DNA from: DAOUTW01 sp964523575
Lineage (GTDB): Bacteria > Zixibacteria > MSB-5A5 > GN15 > JAAZOE01
NCBI GenBank assembly: GCA_964523575.1
Contig: CAZGAV010000010.1
Coordinates: 8,162-72,161 of the forward strand
Direction: 5' to 3'
Length of the DNA stretch: 64,000 nt
Part shown: in pieces, positions 1 through 7,933 of the stretch
Layout of the letters: each line of letters begins with the position of its first letter
Numbering within the stretch: position 1 is the first letter of the stretch
Notes under the pieces: model-generated
Told to the model about the DNA's origin: nothing
The model's input: the letters and a program-made list of their open reading frames with translations, nothing else
Databases searched by the model: none
Made by a program: the position numbers and the translations under genes

Positions 1-658
1 GCCGGGGCAATTCAGCCTGGCCAACGGTGGCACCCTCCTGCTCGATGAAATCAGCGAGATGGATATTTCCCTGCAGGTCAAGCTGCTCCGCGTCCTCAAT
101 AATGGCGAATATCGGCCGCTGGGATCGACCAGGACATTTCACACCGATGCACGTATCATCGCCGCCACTAATGCGGATATGGGCGATTTTATCGCTGAGG
201 GGAAATTTCGGGAAGATCTTTACTACCGGATAAACGTGGTCAACGTAGCCATTCCTCCATTGCGCGAGCGGCCCGAGGACATTCCGCTTCTCGTGGATCA
301 TTTTCTGGAGGTGTACCGCAAGAAAAGTCACAAAACGATCGAACGGATTTCGCCCAAAGCGTTGTCCGTATTGCGCCGGCATTCATTCCCTGGTAACGTT
401 CGAGAACTGGAAAACGCGGTCGAACACGCATTTGTCATGTGTCACGGCAACGAGATTCAGGTCGATCATCTTCCCCCGCATATTATAGCGGAGAGTATCC
501 CCGGCCAGATAACAGCGTCGCGGGAGACCGGTGAGAAGGAGATCATTCAGGAAGCACTGCAGAGATATAACGGCAACAGGTCCCGTGCAGCGATCGAACT
601 GGGTATGCATCGATCGACGCTATGGCGGAAAATAAAAACGCTTGGGATAAAAATCTGA
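1..658 (+). CDS. sigma-54-dependent transcriptional activator, 3' part only
   Basis: C-terminal part of an NtrC-type enhancer-binding protein; reading begins in frame at base 2 and the N-terminus lies off the window. The AAA+ part shows the Walker B region (GGTLLLDEIS), the sensor region around IIAATNADM, and the FREDLYYRINV and PLRERPEDIP motifs of this family. It is followed by the R-rich lid (PGNVRELENAVEHA). The last ~45 residues form a Fis-type helix-turn-helix (RSRAAIELGMHRSTLWRKIK). Such proteins hydrolyse ATP to open sigma-54 promoters. The signal-input domain (receiver, PAS or other) cannot be seen. No downstream gene is close enough to suggest an operon, so the target is unknown. 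Confidence 0.95.
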   Translation, partial: PGQFSLANGGTLLLDEISEMDISLQVKLLRVLNNGEYRPLGSTRTFHTDARIIAATNADMGDFIAEGKFREDLYYRINVVNVAIPPLRERPEDIPLLVDHFLEVYRKKSHKTIERISPKALSVLRRHSFPGNVRELENAVEHAFVMCHGNEIQVDHLPPHIIAESIPGQITASRETGEKEIIQEALQRYNGNRSRAAIELGMHRSTLWRKIKTLGIKI

Positions 659-866
659 TTGCGCCGGGGTGCGATGATTACCCGGTTGTGATAATCGTCT
701 CGTGGACTCCACCACGAGTTTTCGGTCAGTTGCGTAAAAGATTGACTGAATATCTTTATAAGTGGCATGATAGAGCATGCAGCGATGCTCCGGCAACGCA
801 ATGCCGGGTTACCGTTTCCCTAAAAGTTCCTTGTCATTTGTGTCATATTTGTGCCCTCTCGCCAAT

Positions 867-906
867 AAACCAGCTGCAAACAGACAAAACCAGCTGCAAA
901 CAAACA
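867..906. repeat. two-copy 20-bp tandem repeat
   Basis: The unit AAACCAGCTGCAAACAGACA occurs twice head to tail, with one or two differences in the second copy. It contains the palindrome CAGCTG. Function unknown. It could be a slipped duplication or a pair of binding sites. Confidence 0.6.
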
Positions 907-1051
907 AAAAATGGAAATCCCTTGTCCTGTTTTGACTTAAATGCTAATTGACGCCATTTCAATAGGTTACGAAAATCTCTTCCGGAGAATCCCAGCCTCT
1001 CCGCCAGTATCAGAAGATACTTTTTGGCTGTCGCGGGGGCAGAGGCCCCTC

Positions 1052-1124
1052 TTCTGCTGTCGCGTGGATGACCGGAGTTCCTACTTCAAAAGTAAAGTTC
1101 TATAATTGTCCCAGCTTGCCCGCT
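1052..1124. repeat. 73-bp perfect direct repeat, copy 1
   Basis: Identical by eye to 1230-1302, offset 178 bases. It contains CTGCTGTCGCGTGG, then the core ATAATTGTCCCAGC. The copies bracket one complete hairpin/core unit, which points to a unit duplication. Confidence 0.85.
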
Positions 1125-1229
1125 GCCAGAAGGCAGTTTTCGGCTGTCGCCATTATGACCTGACTATAATCCCAGAGTAACGAGAGTTCTATACTTGTCC
1201 CATCTTCCCCGACACGAATCCATCGTGTT

Positions 1230-1302
1230 TTCTGCTGTCGCGTGGATGACCGGAGTTCCTACTTCAAAAGTAAAGTTCTATAATTGTCCCAGCTTGCCCG
1301 CT
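1230..1302. repeat. 73-bp perfect direct repeat, copy 2
   Basis: Second copy of 1052-1124. It ends four bases before the 9-bp inverted repeat that precedes GIY-YIG gene 1. Confidence 0.85.
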
Positions 1303-1305
1303 CTT

Positions 1306-1340
1306 AGAATCACTTGTGAGCGTAGCGAATTAGTGATTCT
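1306..1340. repeat. 9-bp inverted repeat upstream of GIY-YIG gene 1
   Basis: AGAATCACT (1306-1314) is complementary to AGTGATTCT (1332-1340) with a 17-base loop. There is no T-tract, so it is not an obvious terminator. It may be an end structure of the element or a regulatory hairpin in the nuclease mRNA. Confidence 0.65.
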
Positions 1341-1342
1341 TA

Positions 1343-1715
1343 GACCCTGAGCTTTAGCGAAGGGCTGATTCTGTCGGGATTGCACTCATGTGGTACATAT
1401 ATATCCTGGAATGCCGTGACGGTTCCTATTACACCGGTGTCGCCAAAGACGTAAGAGCGCGGCTGAATAAGCATAATCCCGGCAAGGGCGCGAAATATAC
1501 GCGGATGAAGCGCCCGTGCACCATCATTTATGTCGAGGAACATCCGGATGAAAGCTCGGCACGCCGTCGTGAAATGGAGATCAAGGGCTGGCGGCGCGAT
1601 AAGAAAGAAGGATTAATCCGTGGGTTTCCTTCGTCGGCCCTGGATGACCTCCTCAGGATCTCCGGGCAATAGCCCTCCGACGAATCCTACCTCCTCCGCC
1701 AGTATCGGAAGATAC
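1343..1715 (+). mobile_element. candidate GIY-YIG mobile unit, left copy
   Basis: Proposed by comparison with 7607-7978. Both copies share GACCCTGAGCTTTAGCGA upstream (1343-1360 here), the nuclease gene starting about 25 bases later, the same end of the gene, the downstream string CGAATCCNACCTCCTCC, and a hairpin. No transposase is present and no target-site duplication could be defined. Mobility is therefore inferred from duplication and from the interruption of another gene by the right copy. Confidence 0.5.
1388..1672 (+). CDS. small GIY-YIG nuclease (UPF0213-like), copy 1
   Basis: A 94-residue single-domain GIY-YIG protein. The family signature is at the N-terminus (YIYILECRDGSYYTG, the GIY and YIG positions being YIY and YTG). 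It is followed by the conserved arginine region VRARL, AKYTRMKRP, the catalytic-glutamate region EHPDESSARRRE, and the basic KGWRRDKKEGLI end. Family members are Mg-dependent endonucleases of poorly known cellular role. It is about 88% identical (11 differences in 94) to the second copy at 7649-7933, an unusual degree of identity for two short genes in one window. It sits inside hairpin repeats, which suggests that gene and repeats move together. Confidence 0.9.
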   Translation: MWYIYILECRDGSYYTGVAKDVRARLNKHNPGKGAKYTRMKRPCTIIYVEEHPDESSARRREMEIKGWRRDKKEGLIRGFPSSALDDLLRISGQ

Positions 1716-1901
1716 TCTTTGGCTGTCGCGGGGGCAGGGCCCCTTTTCTGCTGTCGCATGGATGATCTCACAATATTCCCAGAGTAACCAAAGTTCGAAA
1801 CTTGTCCCAGCCTCCCCGCTGCCAGAAGGCAGTTTTTGGCTGTCGCCATTATGACCTGACTATAATCCCAGAGTAACCAGAGTTCGATATTTGTCCCAGC
1901 T
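1679..1901. repeat. hairpin repeat array, right of GIY-YIG gene 1
   Basis: Matches the left array. AGTATC-ggaa-GATACT at 1701-1716 is followed by the GGGGC/GCCCC hairpin, then CTGCTGTCGC. The CTGCC-agaa-GGCAG unit at 1817-1901 matches 1121-1205 over ~85 bases with few changes (offset 696). Each unit carries the core CCCAGAGTAACC with TTGTCCCAGC. The same hairpin types occur on both sides of the nuclease gene in the same order, as if the gene had entered an existing array or the block had been duplicated. Confidence 0.75.
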
Positions 1902-2076
1902 TTCTCCGCCACATCATTTTCTAAGGCCACTCTTGACAAAAAAGGTCGCTGGACCAATTTAATATGTGGTACATGAGCCGGCGGCAGACCCGGCTGCGCA
2001 ACTATCTTGCGCCGCGCATCTTCAGCATCATGAATGCCACTCAACGGAAGGCGTCAATAATCTCGATATAAAATCA

Positions 2077-2105
2077 TTGACGTCGGCAATGCCTTTTTGT
2101 ATATT
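2077..2105 (+). promoter_or_regulatory. sigma-70-type promoter of the two-gene cassette
   Basis: TTGACG (2077-2082), a 17-base spacer, TATATT (2100-2105). The predicted transcript starts near 2112. That is downstream of the longest possible start of the following frame (1966) and supports the ATG at 2158. Confidence 0.6.
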
Positions 2106-2157
2106 ACTCTCAGGGAATAAAATCTCTTCAGGCATTTTCAACGTGGCAGGTGAAATC

Positions 2158-3969
2158 ATGTATAAAAATTCTTATTGGAAGAATAGGGGTAATCCGTGGG
2201 AATATGATTCGGGTCCTCCGAAAAATCTATGTTGGCCGAGGTTATTTTCGGAGACGCCCAATTATCGCCGGCTTTCTCTGACGGCATTAGGCAGCGAGAA
2301 ATTCAGGTGGCATTTCGGCCCGATGTATTTCCGCGGTCGAACGGGGGCCGGCAGAGTTAAAATTGTCATCATCGGTCAAGAAGGCGCGCAGGATGAGTGT
2401 CTTGCACACAGAGCATTTGTTGGCAGCACGGGAAGCAGGCTACAATATCTTCTTAATTTCATGGGGTTGGATTATTCCTATCTTTTCGTAAACACCTTCG
2501 TGTACCCAATATACGGCCAATACGCCAGTTACTTCAAATGGCTGGCGCAAAATCTGGAGTCGCCGATTGTCCAGCATCGGCATGATATATTCAATTACAT
2601 TCTGAAGAAAAACGATGTCCGGTTGGTTGTTGCGGTCGGGAAAGCCGCTGGAGAGTCGGTTATAACATGGGTAGAAAGCCGCGGCGGAACAGGCCCGGAT
2701 GGTACGGGTGATCTTTCAACCTGCAGCGGAAGTTTCCTCGATCCCAAGACCAGGATTGTCGGGGTTCGTCATCCGGGAGGGGCCAAAATCCCCGGAGAAA
2801 TCGCCGAAATAAAACAGAGCTTTCAAGACGCCATAGACAAAATTAATACCTGGATTAAGCAAGATTCGGCCTGGTTGCCCCCCGACCCCGGAATGACAAG
2901 AGATTTGAGTCTCCCATATTCATTCGGTAAAGCCGCCATTCCTTTTCGAGATTTGCCTTTTGGTATAACCTGGAGATTGGGAAAAGGCAGCACAACGAGT
3001 AACAGAAAGGATTCTCAACGATCGATACAATTGTTTTCGGCCAGCGGCAAATATAATAATTCTGGGGATAAAATCGTATACGCCGATTCAGCCCCCGGGA
3101 CTGCGGAGGGGTATTCCGAAAAACCCGGTGATGTACCGTACGAACCGCAGGTTGCCGATTACAGGGATTACGATAAGGGGCCCGGCCTGTCGTTTGCACG
3201 CTTGTTCATGGGCGGCAAAAAGGATCTTGCCTGGCCGGATTTTTCGACCTTGGGAGTAAAATCTGACATATCGCTGGGCTATGGCCCGATTTATAGAGGT
3301 CGGCCAGGTAAAGCGACATTTCTCATCCTGGCAGATCAGCAATCTCATGATGATCTTTTTACCGGACGGGCCCTAACCGGTGAGTCCGGGCAGAGATTCC
3401 AGGCGTTTCTGAAAGCGATGGGTATTACCAGATCATATTGTATTCTGCGTATTTTGCCGGTGGACATGTTGGATCTCACTCCAGCCAAACGAAAATCCAT
3501 AGTCACCAATACGGAGATAGTAAAAATCTATGACGCCTTTCTTGACAAGATACTGGCCAAGAAGAAAACCAAATTGATATTAACTTTGGGTGAAATGTCG
3601 GCGACATTGATTCAAAAATTGCAGACAGCGCCGATAGACGTCATAAATCTCCGCTCATGGCTTCAATCAGGGGCCCTGAGTGACTGGCAGAGTGCCATAA
3701 ATAGCATCAAGACAAAGTCATATCCCAAAGATATTACCAATCCGTCATTTACATATAATGGCGGACGATGGCAAATACCAGGCTATGATTTGCCCTACGG
3801 GACATTGAAATGGCTGGGCAGTTCGGGAGATCGGGCGCGAAGAGCCAAGGATAGTGCCGGGCAATGGTCAGCAGGATATTATAAACTATTCATGCCTCAA
3901 TGGGCTTTCTCTCTGGCTCCTCCGCCGCTGTCCAATAGTGAGGCAAATTCCATAGCCAAGCATCCATAG
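2158..3969 (+). CDS. tandemly duplicated uracil-DNA glycosylase-like protein
   Basis: 603 residues from the ATG at 2158 (the frame is open to 1966, but the promoter lies between). It has two copies of a module. Copy 1 (about 24-290) shows the UDG-superfamily nucleotide pocket, KIVIIGQEGAQDE (68-80) with AFVGSTGSRLQ, a VVAVGKAAGE strand, and RHPGG (205-208), the equivalent of the HPS loop. Copy 2 (about 343-570) keeps GRALTGESGQRF and LTLGE but has lost the first-motif glycine/acid pattern and the HP loop. The modules also share WPRLF/FARLF, GP(M/I)Y.RGR and DLP(F/Y)G. No four-cysteine Fe-S set is visible, unlike family 4 enzymes. Inference: copy 1 may cleave or bind modified bases and copy 2 is structural. 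It is 13 bases upstream of, and co-transcribed with, the amidohydrolase fusion. Confidence 0.75.
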   Translation: MYKNSYWKNRGNPWEYDSGPPKNLCWPRLFSETPNYRRLSLTALGSEKFRWHFGPMYFRGRTGAGRVKIVIIGQEGAQDECLAHRAFVGSTGSRLQYLLNFMGLDYSYLFVNTFVYPIYGQYASYFKWLAQNLESPIVQHRHDIFNYILKKNDVRLVVAVGKAAGESVITWVESRGGTGPDGTGDLSTCSGSFLDPKTRIVGVRHPGGAKIPGEIAEIKQSFQDAIDKINTWIKQDSAWLPPDPGMTRDLSLPYSFGKAAIPFRDLPFGITWRLGKGSTTSNRKDSQRSIQLFSASGKYNNSGDKIVYADSAPGTAEGYSEKPGDVPYEPQVADYRDYDKGPGLSFARLFMGGKKDLAWPDFSTLGVKSDISLGYGPIYRGRPGKATFLILADQQSHDDLFTGRALTGESGQRFQAFLKAMGITRSYCILRILPVDMLDLTPAKRKSIVTNTEIVKIYDAFLDKILAKKKTKLILTLGEMSATLIQKLQTAPIDVINLRSWLQSGALSDWQSAINSIKTKSYPKDITNPSFTYNGGRWQIPGYDLPYGTLKWLGSSGDRARRAKDSAGQWSAGYYKLFMPQWAFSLAPPPLSNSEANSIAKHP

Positions 3970-3982
3970 GAGGTACGCGCAA

Positions 3983-6900
3983 ATGGAGAAAATCAAATTG
4001 GGGGCAAATACCAAATATGCCCTCGAGGGTCGTGTCGTCTCTCTGGATGCAGAGTCGACAGTTTTCGAATCGGGAGTGATATATATTGAGGGTGATACGA
4101 TTGTCGACGTGAGGAAGTCGTCGCAATCCCCTCCTCAGGGATTCACCAAGAAAGACATCATCAAAACCGGCGGAACCATCTATCCGGGTTTGATCGAGTT
4201 GCACAATCATCTCAGTTATAATATCCTGCCTATGTGGGACGTGCCGAAGACGTTTTTCAATCGTGATCAGTGGCGAAGACACCCGGATTACAAGAAAAAA
4301 ATGACCGGTCCTATGCGGATCTTAGGGAAAATCGACGGTTACCTTCAAGCCATTGTCAGATATGTCGAATGCAAATTGTTATTTTCCGGGGTGACGTCGT
4401 CTCAGGGGATAACACTCTCCATCGCGGCCAAAATCCAGAAGTTGTACAAAGGGGTGGTCCGAAATGTCGAGCAGACAATAGATGATGATCTGCCCGGCGC
4501 TGATACCAGAATTGCCGATGTAGATGCAAAAGATGCGGCGCATTTTCAAAAGATACTGGAGAAGTGCAAGAACTGCTACTTAATACATCTGGCAGAAGGT
4601 GTCAACACCAGCGCCAATAAACACTTTAAAGCGCTGCAAGTGTCCCCTGATAACTGGGCCATTACGGATAAACTGGCGGGGATACACTCGGTCGGATTAT
4701 ATCCCGAAGATTTTAAGGTCATGCGCGATCATAACGGTTCCATTATATGGTCGCCGATGAGTAATTTTCTCCTGTACGGAACAACGGCTGATATAAAATC
4801 GGCCAAGAAAAACGAACTATTGATCGGCATGGGATCCGACTGGTCAGCCAGCGGCAGCAAAAACCTGCTTTGCGAACTCAAAGTGGCTCATTTGTTCAAT
4901 AAAAACAATGGCAATCTATTTACCGACGAACAACTGATACGAACAGTGACAACCGACGCCGCAAAAATCCTGCACTGGGATAAAAAAATAGGAAGTCTCG
5001 AGAAAGGGAAAAAGGCGGATTTGATAGTCCTGAGGGGCAAGAAAGGGGAACCCTGCACCAATCTTATAAACTCCAACGAACATCAAATCATTCTTGTGGT
5101 TATCGATGGATGGCCAAGATTCGGTTACAAGCGCTTTTTGGGTAAATTTGACGTCACATTGGAAAAGGTAAGAATCGGCACCTATACCAGGTATATGAAT
5201 CTGAAAAACGAATCGGAGAATATAATAGACATCGACGTTTCATTTAAGGATGCGCAAAAGAAATTGATTAAAGGTATGCGAGACCTTCCTCAGCTTGCCA
5301 AACAACAGGAGGACTACGACAGCGGCATTTTCGCCGGCACAACCTTTATCTCGGAACACCAATCTGACGTTAGTATATTTTTGGAGCATGAAGACCATGA
5401 GGGCAGCTCTCAGCGACATCATTTTGGTGCGGAATTTTCCTGTGGAGGGCTCTTCGATCAGGGCGCGACCGTCTATTCCGAGATATTGGAGGGCCTGGAG
5501 CTCGATCCGCCGACCATCGCAGATGACCATCGTTATTTTGACAAACTGGCCAGACAAATGAACCTGCCTGATTACATAGCCGCCGGGCTGCCGGGATACT
5601 ATGGAAGAAAAGTCACAATATCAGCTGCCGACAGCGTGTCGCGTAACAAAAGCTATCTAAAGCGGTCGAATTTCGATTCAATTCAATCCTTGGCCACCTT
5701 CCGCATGACACCGGGATATCTGCACCCAAATGACCGACTGACCATTATCGATCAGGCAATATCCATACTAAAAAATGCCTATGTTCATTTGCCTTTGAAA
5801 AGGGCCAGACATGCGTCCAACCCCCTGAAGCGGCTGGATTTATTGCGCGATGCGGTGCAATATGATGATGATTATAATTCCGAGTTGGAGTTTCACTCCG
5901 AGATAATCCAGATATTTAATTCATTACGGGATCTGCATACGGTCTACCATTTGCCTGCGCCATTCAATGACAAGGTTGTCTTTGTCCCCTTCATGATTGA
6001 GGAATGCTACGAAGGCGAAGAACCCAAATACATCATTTCGCGAATAATGAGCGATGATGTTCCCTCGAGTTTTAAGATCGGTGTCGAGGTCACCCATTGG
6101 AATAATATACCTATCAGGAGGGCTATCGCCTCCAATGGGGATCGCTATGCGGGCAGCAATAAGGCGGCCAGATTTGCAAGAGGTCTGAATTCGATGACCT
6201 TCAGGCACCTGGAGGTCATGCTGCCGCCGGAAGAAGAATCAGTCACCCTTAATTATCGAGACCCCGGGTCTGGTAAGAGGACGAAGGGCATAAAGAGGAG
6301 AATCAGCTTCCCTTGGTTGGTGGGATCGGTCAACTCAGAATACATGCTGAACATGGAAAACGGCTGGCGTGCGGCGCATCAAACGTTGTCCGGCTATGAT
6401 TATAACACTCTTTTGGTTCAGAACACACGAAAGGCCTTTTTTGCCCCCGGCCAATTATATAAGCGCAAGCTTTCTGAGGGCAGCAACAAACGCGAAAATC
6501 CTTTCTATGGATTTGAAGAGACGCGTTTCCCCAATCACTTCCGCTGCAAAAAAGTAACGCATGAGGGAAAATCATACGGTTATATCCGCATTTTCTCCTT
6601 TGACACCGACAACCCTTTGGGGTTGGCCGAAGAATTCGCTCGGCTGCTTCACAGGATGCCGCCGACGGGAGTGATTCTGGATGTTCGCAATAATGGAGGC
6701 GGCCACATCCGGGCGGCCGAGTATATGCTGCAAACTCTTTCGAAAAAATATATCAACACGGAAGCGGCGCAGTTTATCAATTCCGACTTCATTGAATATT
6801 TATGCAGGGTTCATTCCCCTTCGAATATAAATGAGCAGTTGGATTTGTCCAGATGGCGAGATTCCCTGGATGAGTTAAGAAATACCGGGGAAGATTATAG

Positions 6901-7348
6901 TCAGGGATTTCCGCTGACACCGCGGTCCCTGTTGAAACGATTTCGGTCGAATCGAGGTTACAAGCTGGTATTGATCACCGACGCCTTATGCTATAGCGCC
7001 ACCGATATATTTGCTTCAGGATTTCAAGATAATAAACTCGGTACAATACTGGGTATACATGAAAACACCGGTGCGGGTGGCGCCAACGTGTGGACTCATT
7101 CGATCCTTTACGAGCTGACCCTGGATGTGAATGGGGATTCACAGTATTTCGAACCCCTCCCTTGTGGCGCCAATTTCACTGTAGCCATACGCCGCATGTT
7201 GCGGACCGGCGACAATCAGGGCCTGCCTTTGGAGGATCTAGGTGTCGAACCGGATTATATCCACCGGATGACAAAAGCCGATTTGCTGGGTAAAGACCAT
7301 GCAAACAGGGATCTTATTGCCAGAGCGTGTGAAATTCTTCGTGAGTGA
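3983..7348 (+). CDS. amidohydrolase-S41 peptidase fusion protein
   Basis: 1121 residues, with AGGAGGT just upstream. Residues ~10-385 form a metal-dependent amidohydrolase of the ATZ/TRZ (deaminase/chlorohydrolase) type: HNH at 74-76, HLAE at 202-205, H235, and D286 in GSDWSASGSK. A middle part (~385-640) is unassigned. Residues ~640-1110 resemble an S41 peptidase: the DLHT region, YGYIRIFSF near 863, VILDVRNNGGGH near 897, and candidate nucleophile S1005 in CYSATDIFASGFQD. The usual S41 GEKTFG loop reads HENTG, so the Lys of the Ser/Lys dyad is replaced by Asn. No signal peptide, so probably cytoplasmic. I know no characterised protein with this architecture. Its pairing with a UDG-like protein suggests nucleobase or nucleic-acid chemistry plus proteolysis. 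Confidence 0.8.
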   Translation: MEKIKLGANTKYALEGRVVSLDAESTVFESGVIYIEGDTIVDVRKSSQSPPQGFTKKDIIKTGGTIYPGLIELHNHLSYNILPMWDVPKTFFNRDQWRRHPDYKKKMTGPMRILGKIDGYLQAIVRYVECKLLFSGVTSSQGITLSIAAKIQKLYKGVVRNVEQTIDDDLPGADTRIADVDAKDAAHFQKILEKCKNCYLIHLAEGVNTSANKHFKALQVSPDNWAITDKLAGIHSVGLYPEDFKVMRDHNGSIIWSPMSNFLLYGTTADIKSAKKNELLIGMGSDWSASGSKNLLCELKVAHLFNKNNGNLFTDEQLIRTVTTDAAKILHWDKKIGSLEKGKKADLIVLRGKKGEPCTNLINSNEHQIILVVIDGWPRFGYKRFLGKFDVTLEKVRIGTYTRYMNLKNESENIIDIDVSFKDAQKKLIKGMRDLPQLAKQQEDYDSGIFAGTTFISEHQSDVSIFLEHEDHEGSSQRHHFGAEFSCGGLFDQGATVYSEILEGLELDPPTIADDHRYFDKLARQMNLPDYIAAGLPGYYGRKVTISAADSVSRNKSYLKRSNFDSIQSLATFRMTPGYLHPNDRLTIIDQAISILKNAYVHLPLKRARHASNPLKRLDLLRDAVQYDDDYNSELEFHSEIIQIFNSLRDLHTVYHLPAPFNDKVVFVPFMIEECYEGEEPKYIISRIMSDDVPSSFKIGVEVTHWNNIPIRRAIASNGDRYAGSNKAARFARGLNSMTFRHLEVMLPPEEESVTLNYRDPGSGKRTKGIKRRISFPWLVGSVNSEYMLNMENGWRAAHQTLSGYDYNTLLVQNTRKAFFAPGQLYKRKLSEGSNKRENPFYGFEETRFPNHFRCKKVTHEGKSYGYIRIFSFDTDNPLGLAEEFARLLHRMPPTGVILDVRNNGGGHIRAAEYMLQTLSKKYINTEAAQFINSDFIEYLCRVHSPSNINEQLDLSRWRDSLDELRNTGEDYSQGFPLTPRSLLKRFRSNRGYKLVLITDALCYSATDIFASGFQDNKLGTILGIHENTGAGGANVWTHSILYELTLDVNGDSQYFEPLPCGANFTVAIRRMLRTGDNQGLPLEDLGVEPDYIHRMTKADLLGKDHANRDLIARACEILRE

Positions 7349-7409
7349 CGTTGTCGGTGTAGATATACCAGACCTCGTGAGACATATTGTGTTTTATTGT
7401 AATTCACAA

Positions 7410-7606
7410 ATGGAGGTTCGTTCGTTGAAGCATCAGATTCGATCAGCGAGGGTGAAAAGGCTGGTATCGGAGTTGGCGGAGGCTTTAGGCAGCGATGCCA
7501 TGGCGTACCGTGACTTTGAAATCCCGCGCTCGACAATCTATCGGTGGAAGAAAGCCTATGTCGAGAAGGGGGTAGACGGTCTGGTTCAGAGAAAGCCAAT
7601 CGCCAG
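7410..7606 (+). pseudogene. truncated transposase HTH, cut by a GIY-YIG unit
   Basis: The frame from ATG 7410 reads as a transposase-type N-terminal helix-turn-helix: VKRLVSELAEALG, then IPRSTIYRWKKAYVEKGVDG, then LVQRK. This is the pattern of IS481/integrase-core transposases. After about codon 65 the similarity stops exactly where the sequence GACCCTGAGCTTTAGCGA shared with the left GIY-YIG copy begins (7607), and the frame then runs nonsensically through the nuclease gene. The DDE catalytic part is absent. It is best read as a transposase gene interrupted by the GIY-YIG unit and then decayed. Confidence 0.6.
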
Positions 7607-7648
7607 GACCCTGAGCTTTAGCGAGGACCAATCGATGCGGAGCATCTT

Positions 7649-7933
7649 ATGTGGTACATATATATCCTGGAATGCCGTGACGGTTCCTATTACACCGGTG
7701 TCGCCAAAGACGTAAGGGCGCGGCTGGATAAACATAATTCCGGCAAAGGGGCGAAATATACGCGGATGAAGCGCCCGTGCACCATCGTCTATGTCGAGGA
7801 ACATCCGGATGAAAGCTCGGCGCGCCGTCGTGAGCTGGAAATAAAAAGCTGGCGGCGCGATAAGAAAGAAGAATTAATCCGCGGGTTTCCTTCGTCGGTC
7901 CCGGACGGCCTCCCCAGTATCTCCGGGCAATAG
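7649..7933 (+). CDS. small GIY-YIG nuclease (UPF0213-like), copy 2
   Basis: 94 residues with the same motifs as the copy at 1388-1672 (YIYILECRDGSYYTG, ARRRELEIK, SWRRDKKEELI). The differences are conservative except near the C-terminus (SSVPDGLPS instead of SSALDDLLR). Both copies keep all motif residues, so purifying selection after duplication, or recent spread, is plausible. No obvious Shine-Dalgarno sequence precedes either copy. Confidence 0.9.
   Translation: MWYIYILECRDGSYYTGVAKDVRARLDKHNSGKGAKYTRMKRPCTIVYVEEHPDESSARRRELEIKSWRRDKKEELIRGFPSSVPDGLPSISGQ

Larger units (their letters stand above)
991..1302. repeat. hairpin repeat array, left of GIY-YIG gene 1
   Basis: Four short hairpins have different stems but similar loops and flanks: AGTATC-agaa-GATACT (1006-1021), GGGGC-agag-GCCCC (1036-1049), CTGCC-agaa-GGCAG (1123-1136) and ACACGA-atcca-TCGTGT (1212-1228). 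Each is followed by a T/C-rich run and then GGCTGTCGC or CTGCTGTCGC. They alternate with a conserved core ending in TTGTCCCAGC or TTGTCCCATC. Within the array a ~73-bp stretch (1052-1124) is repeated exactly at 1230-1302. Individually they resemble small intrinsic terminators. The repetition and the shared flanks suggest a dispersed non-autonomous element family instead. Confidence 0.75.
659..1387. other. 729-bp non-coding stretch with repeats
   Basis: No credible gene. The first ~200 bases after the regulator look unstructured. A 20-base unit occurs twice at 867-906. From about 991 onward the sequence is an array of short variable-stem hairpins with conserved flanks, leading directly into the GIY-YIG gene. 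The elements are listed separately. Confidence 0.7.
1673..2157. other. 485-bp non-coding stretch: hairpin array, then promoter region
   Basis: Bases 1679-1901 hold further hairpin/core units. Bases 1902-2076 show no recognisable gene; an open frame runs through them but lacks coding character. A good promoter at 2077-2105 precedes the UDG-like gene. Confidence 0.7.

Noticed and set aside
991..1901. CRISPR array
   Set aside because: Units are unequal, spacers are not unique sequences of constant length, the conserved parts include hairpins with variable stems, and no cas gene is present.
1963..2071. Possible third GIY-YIG start (ATGTGGTACAT)
   Set aside because: Only 11 bases match the start of the two nuclease genes; the following codons bear no relation and end after 35 residues.
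1966..2157. N-terminal extension of the UDG-like frame back to 1966
   Set aside because: A good promoter (2077-2105) lies inside it. The extension has no coding character, and the ATG at 2158 starts sequence related to the second module.
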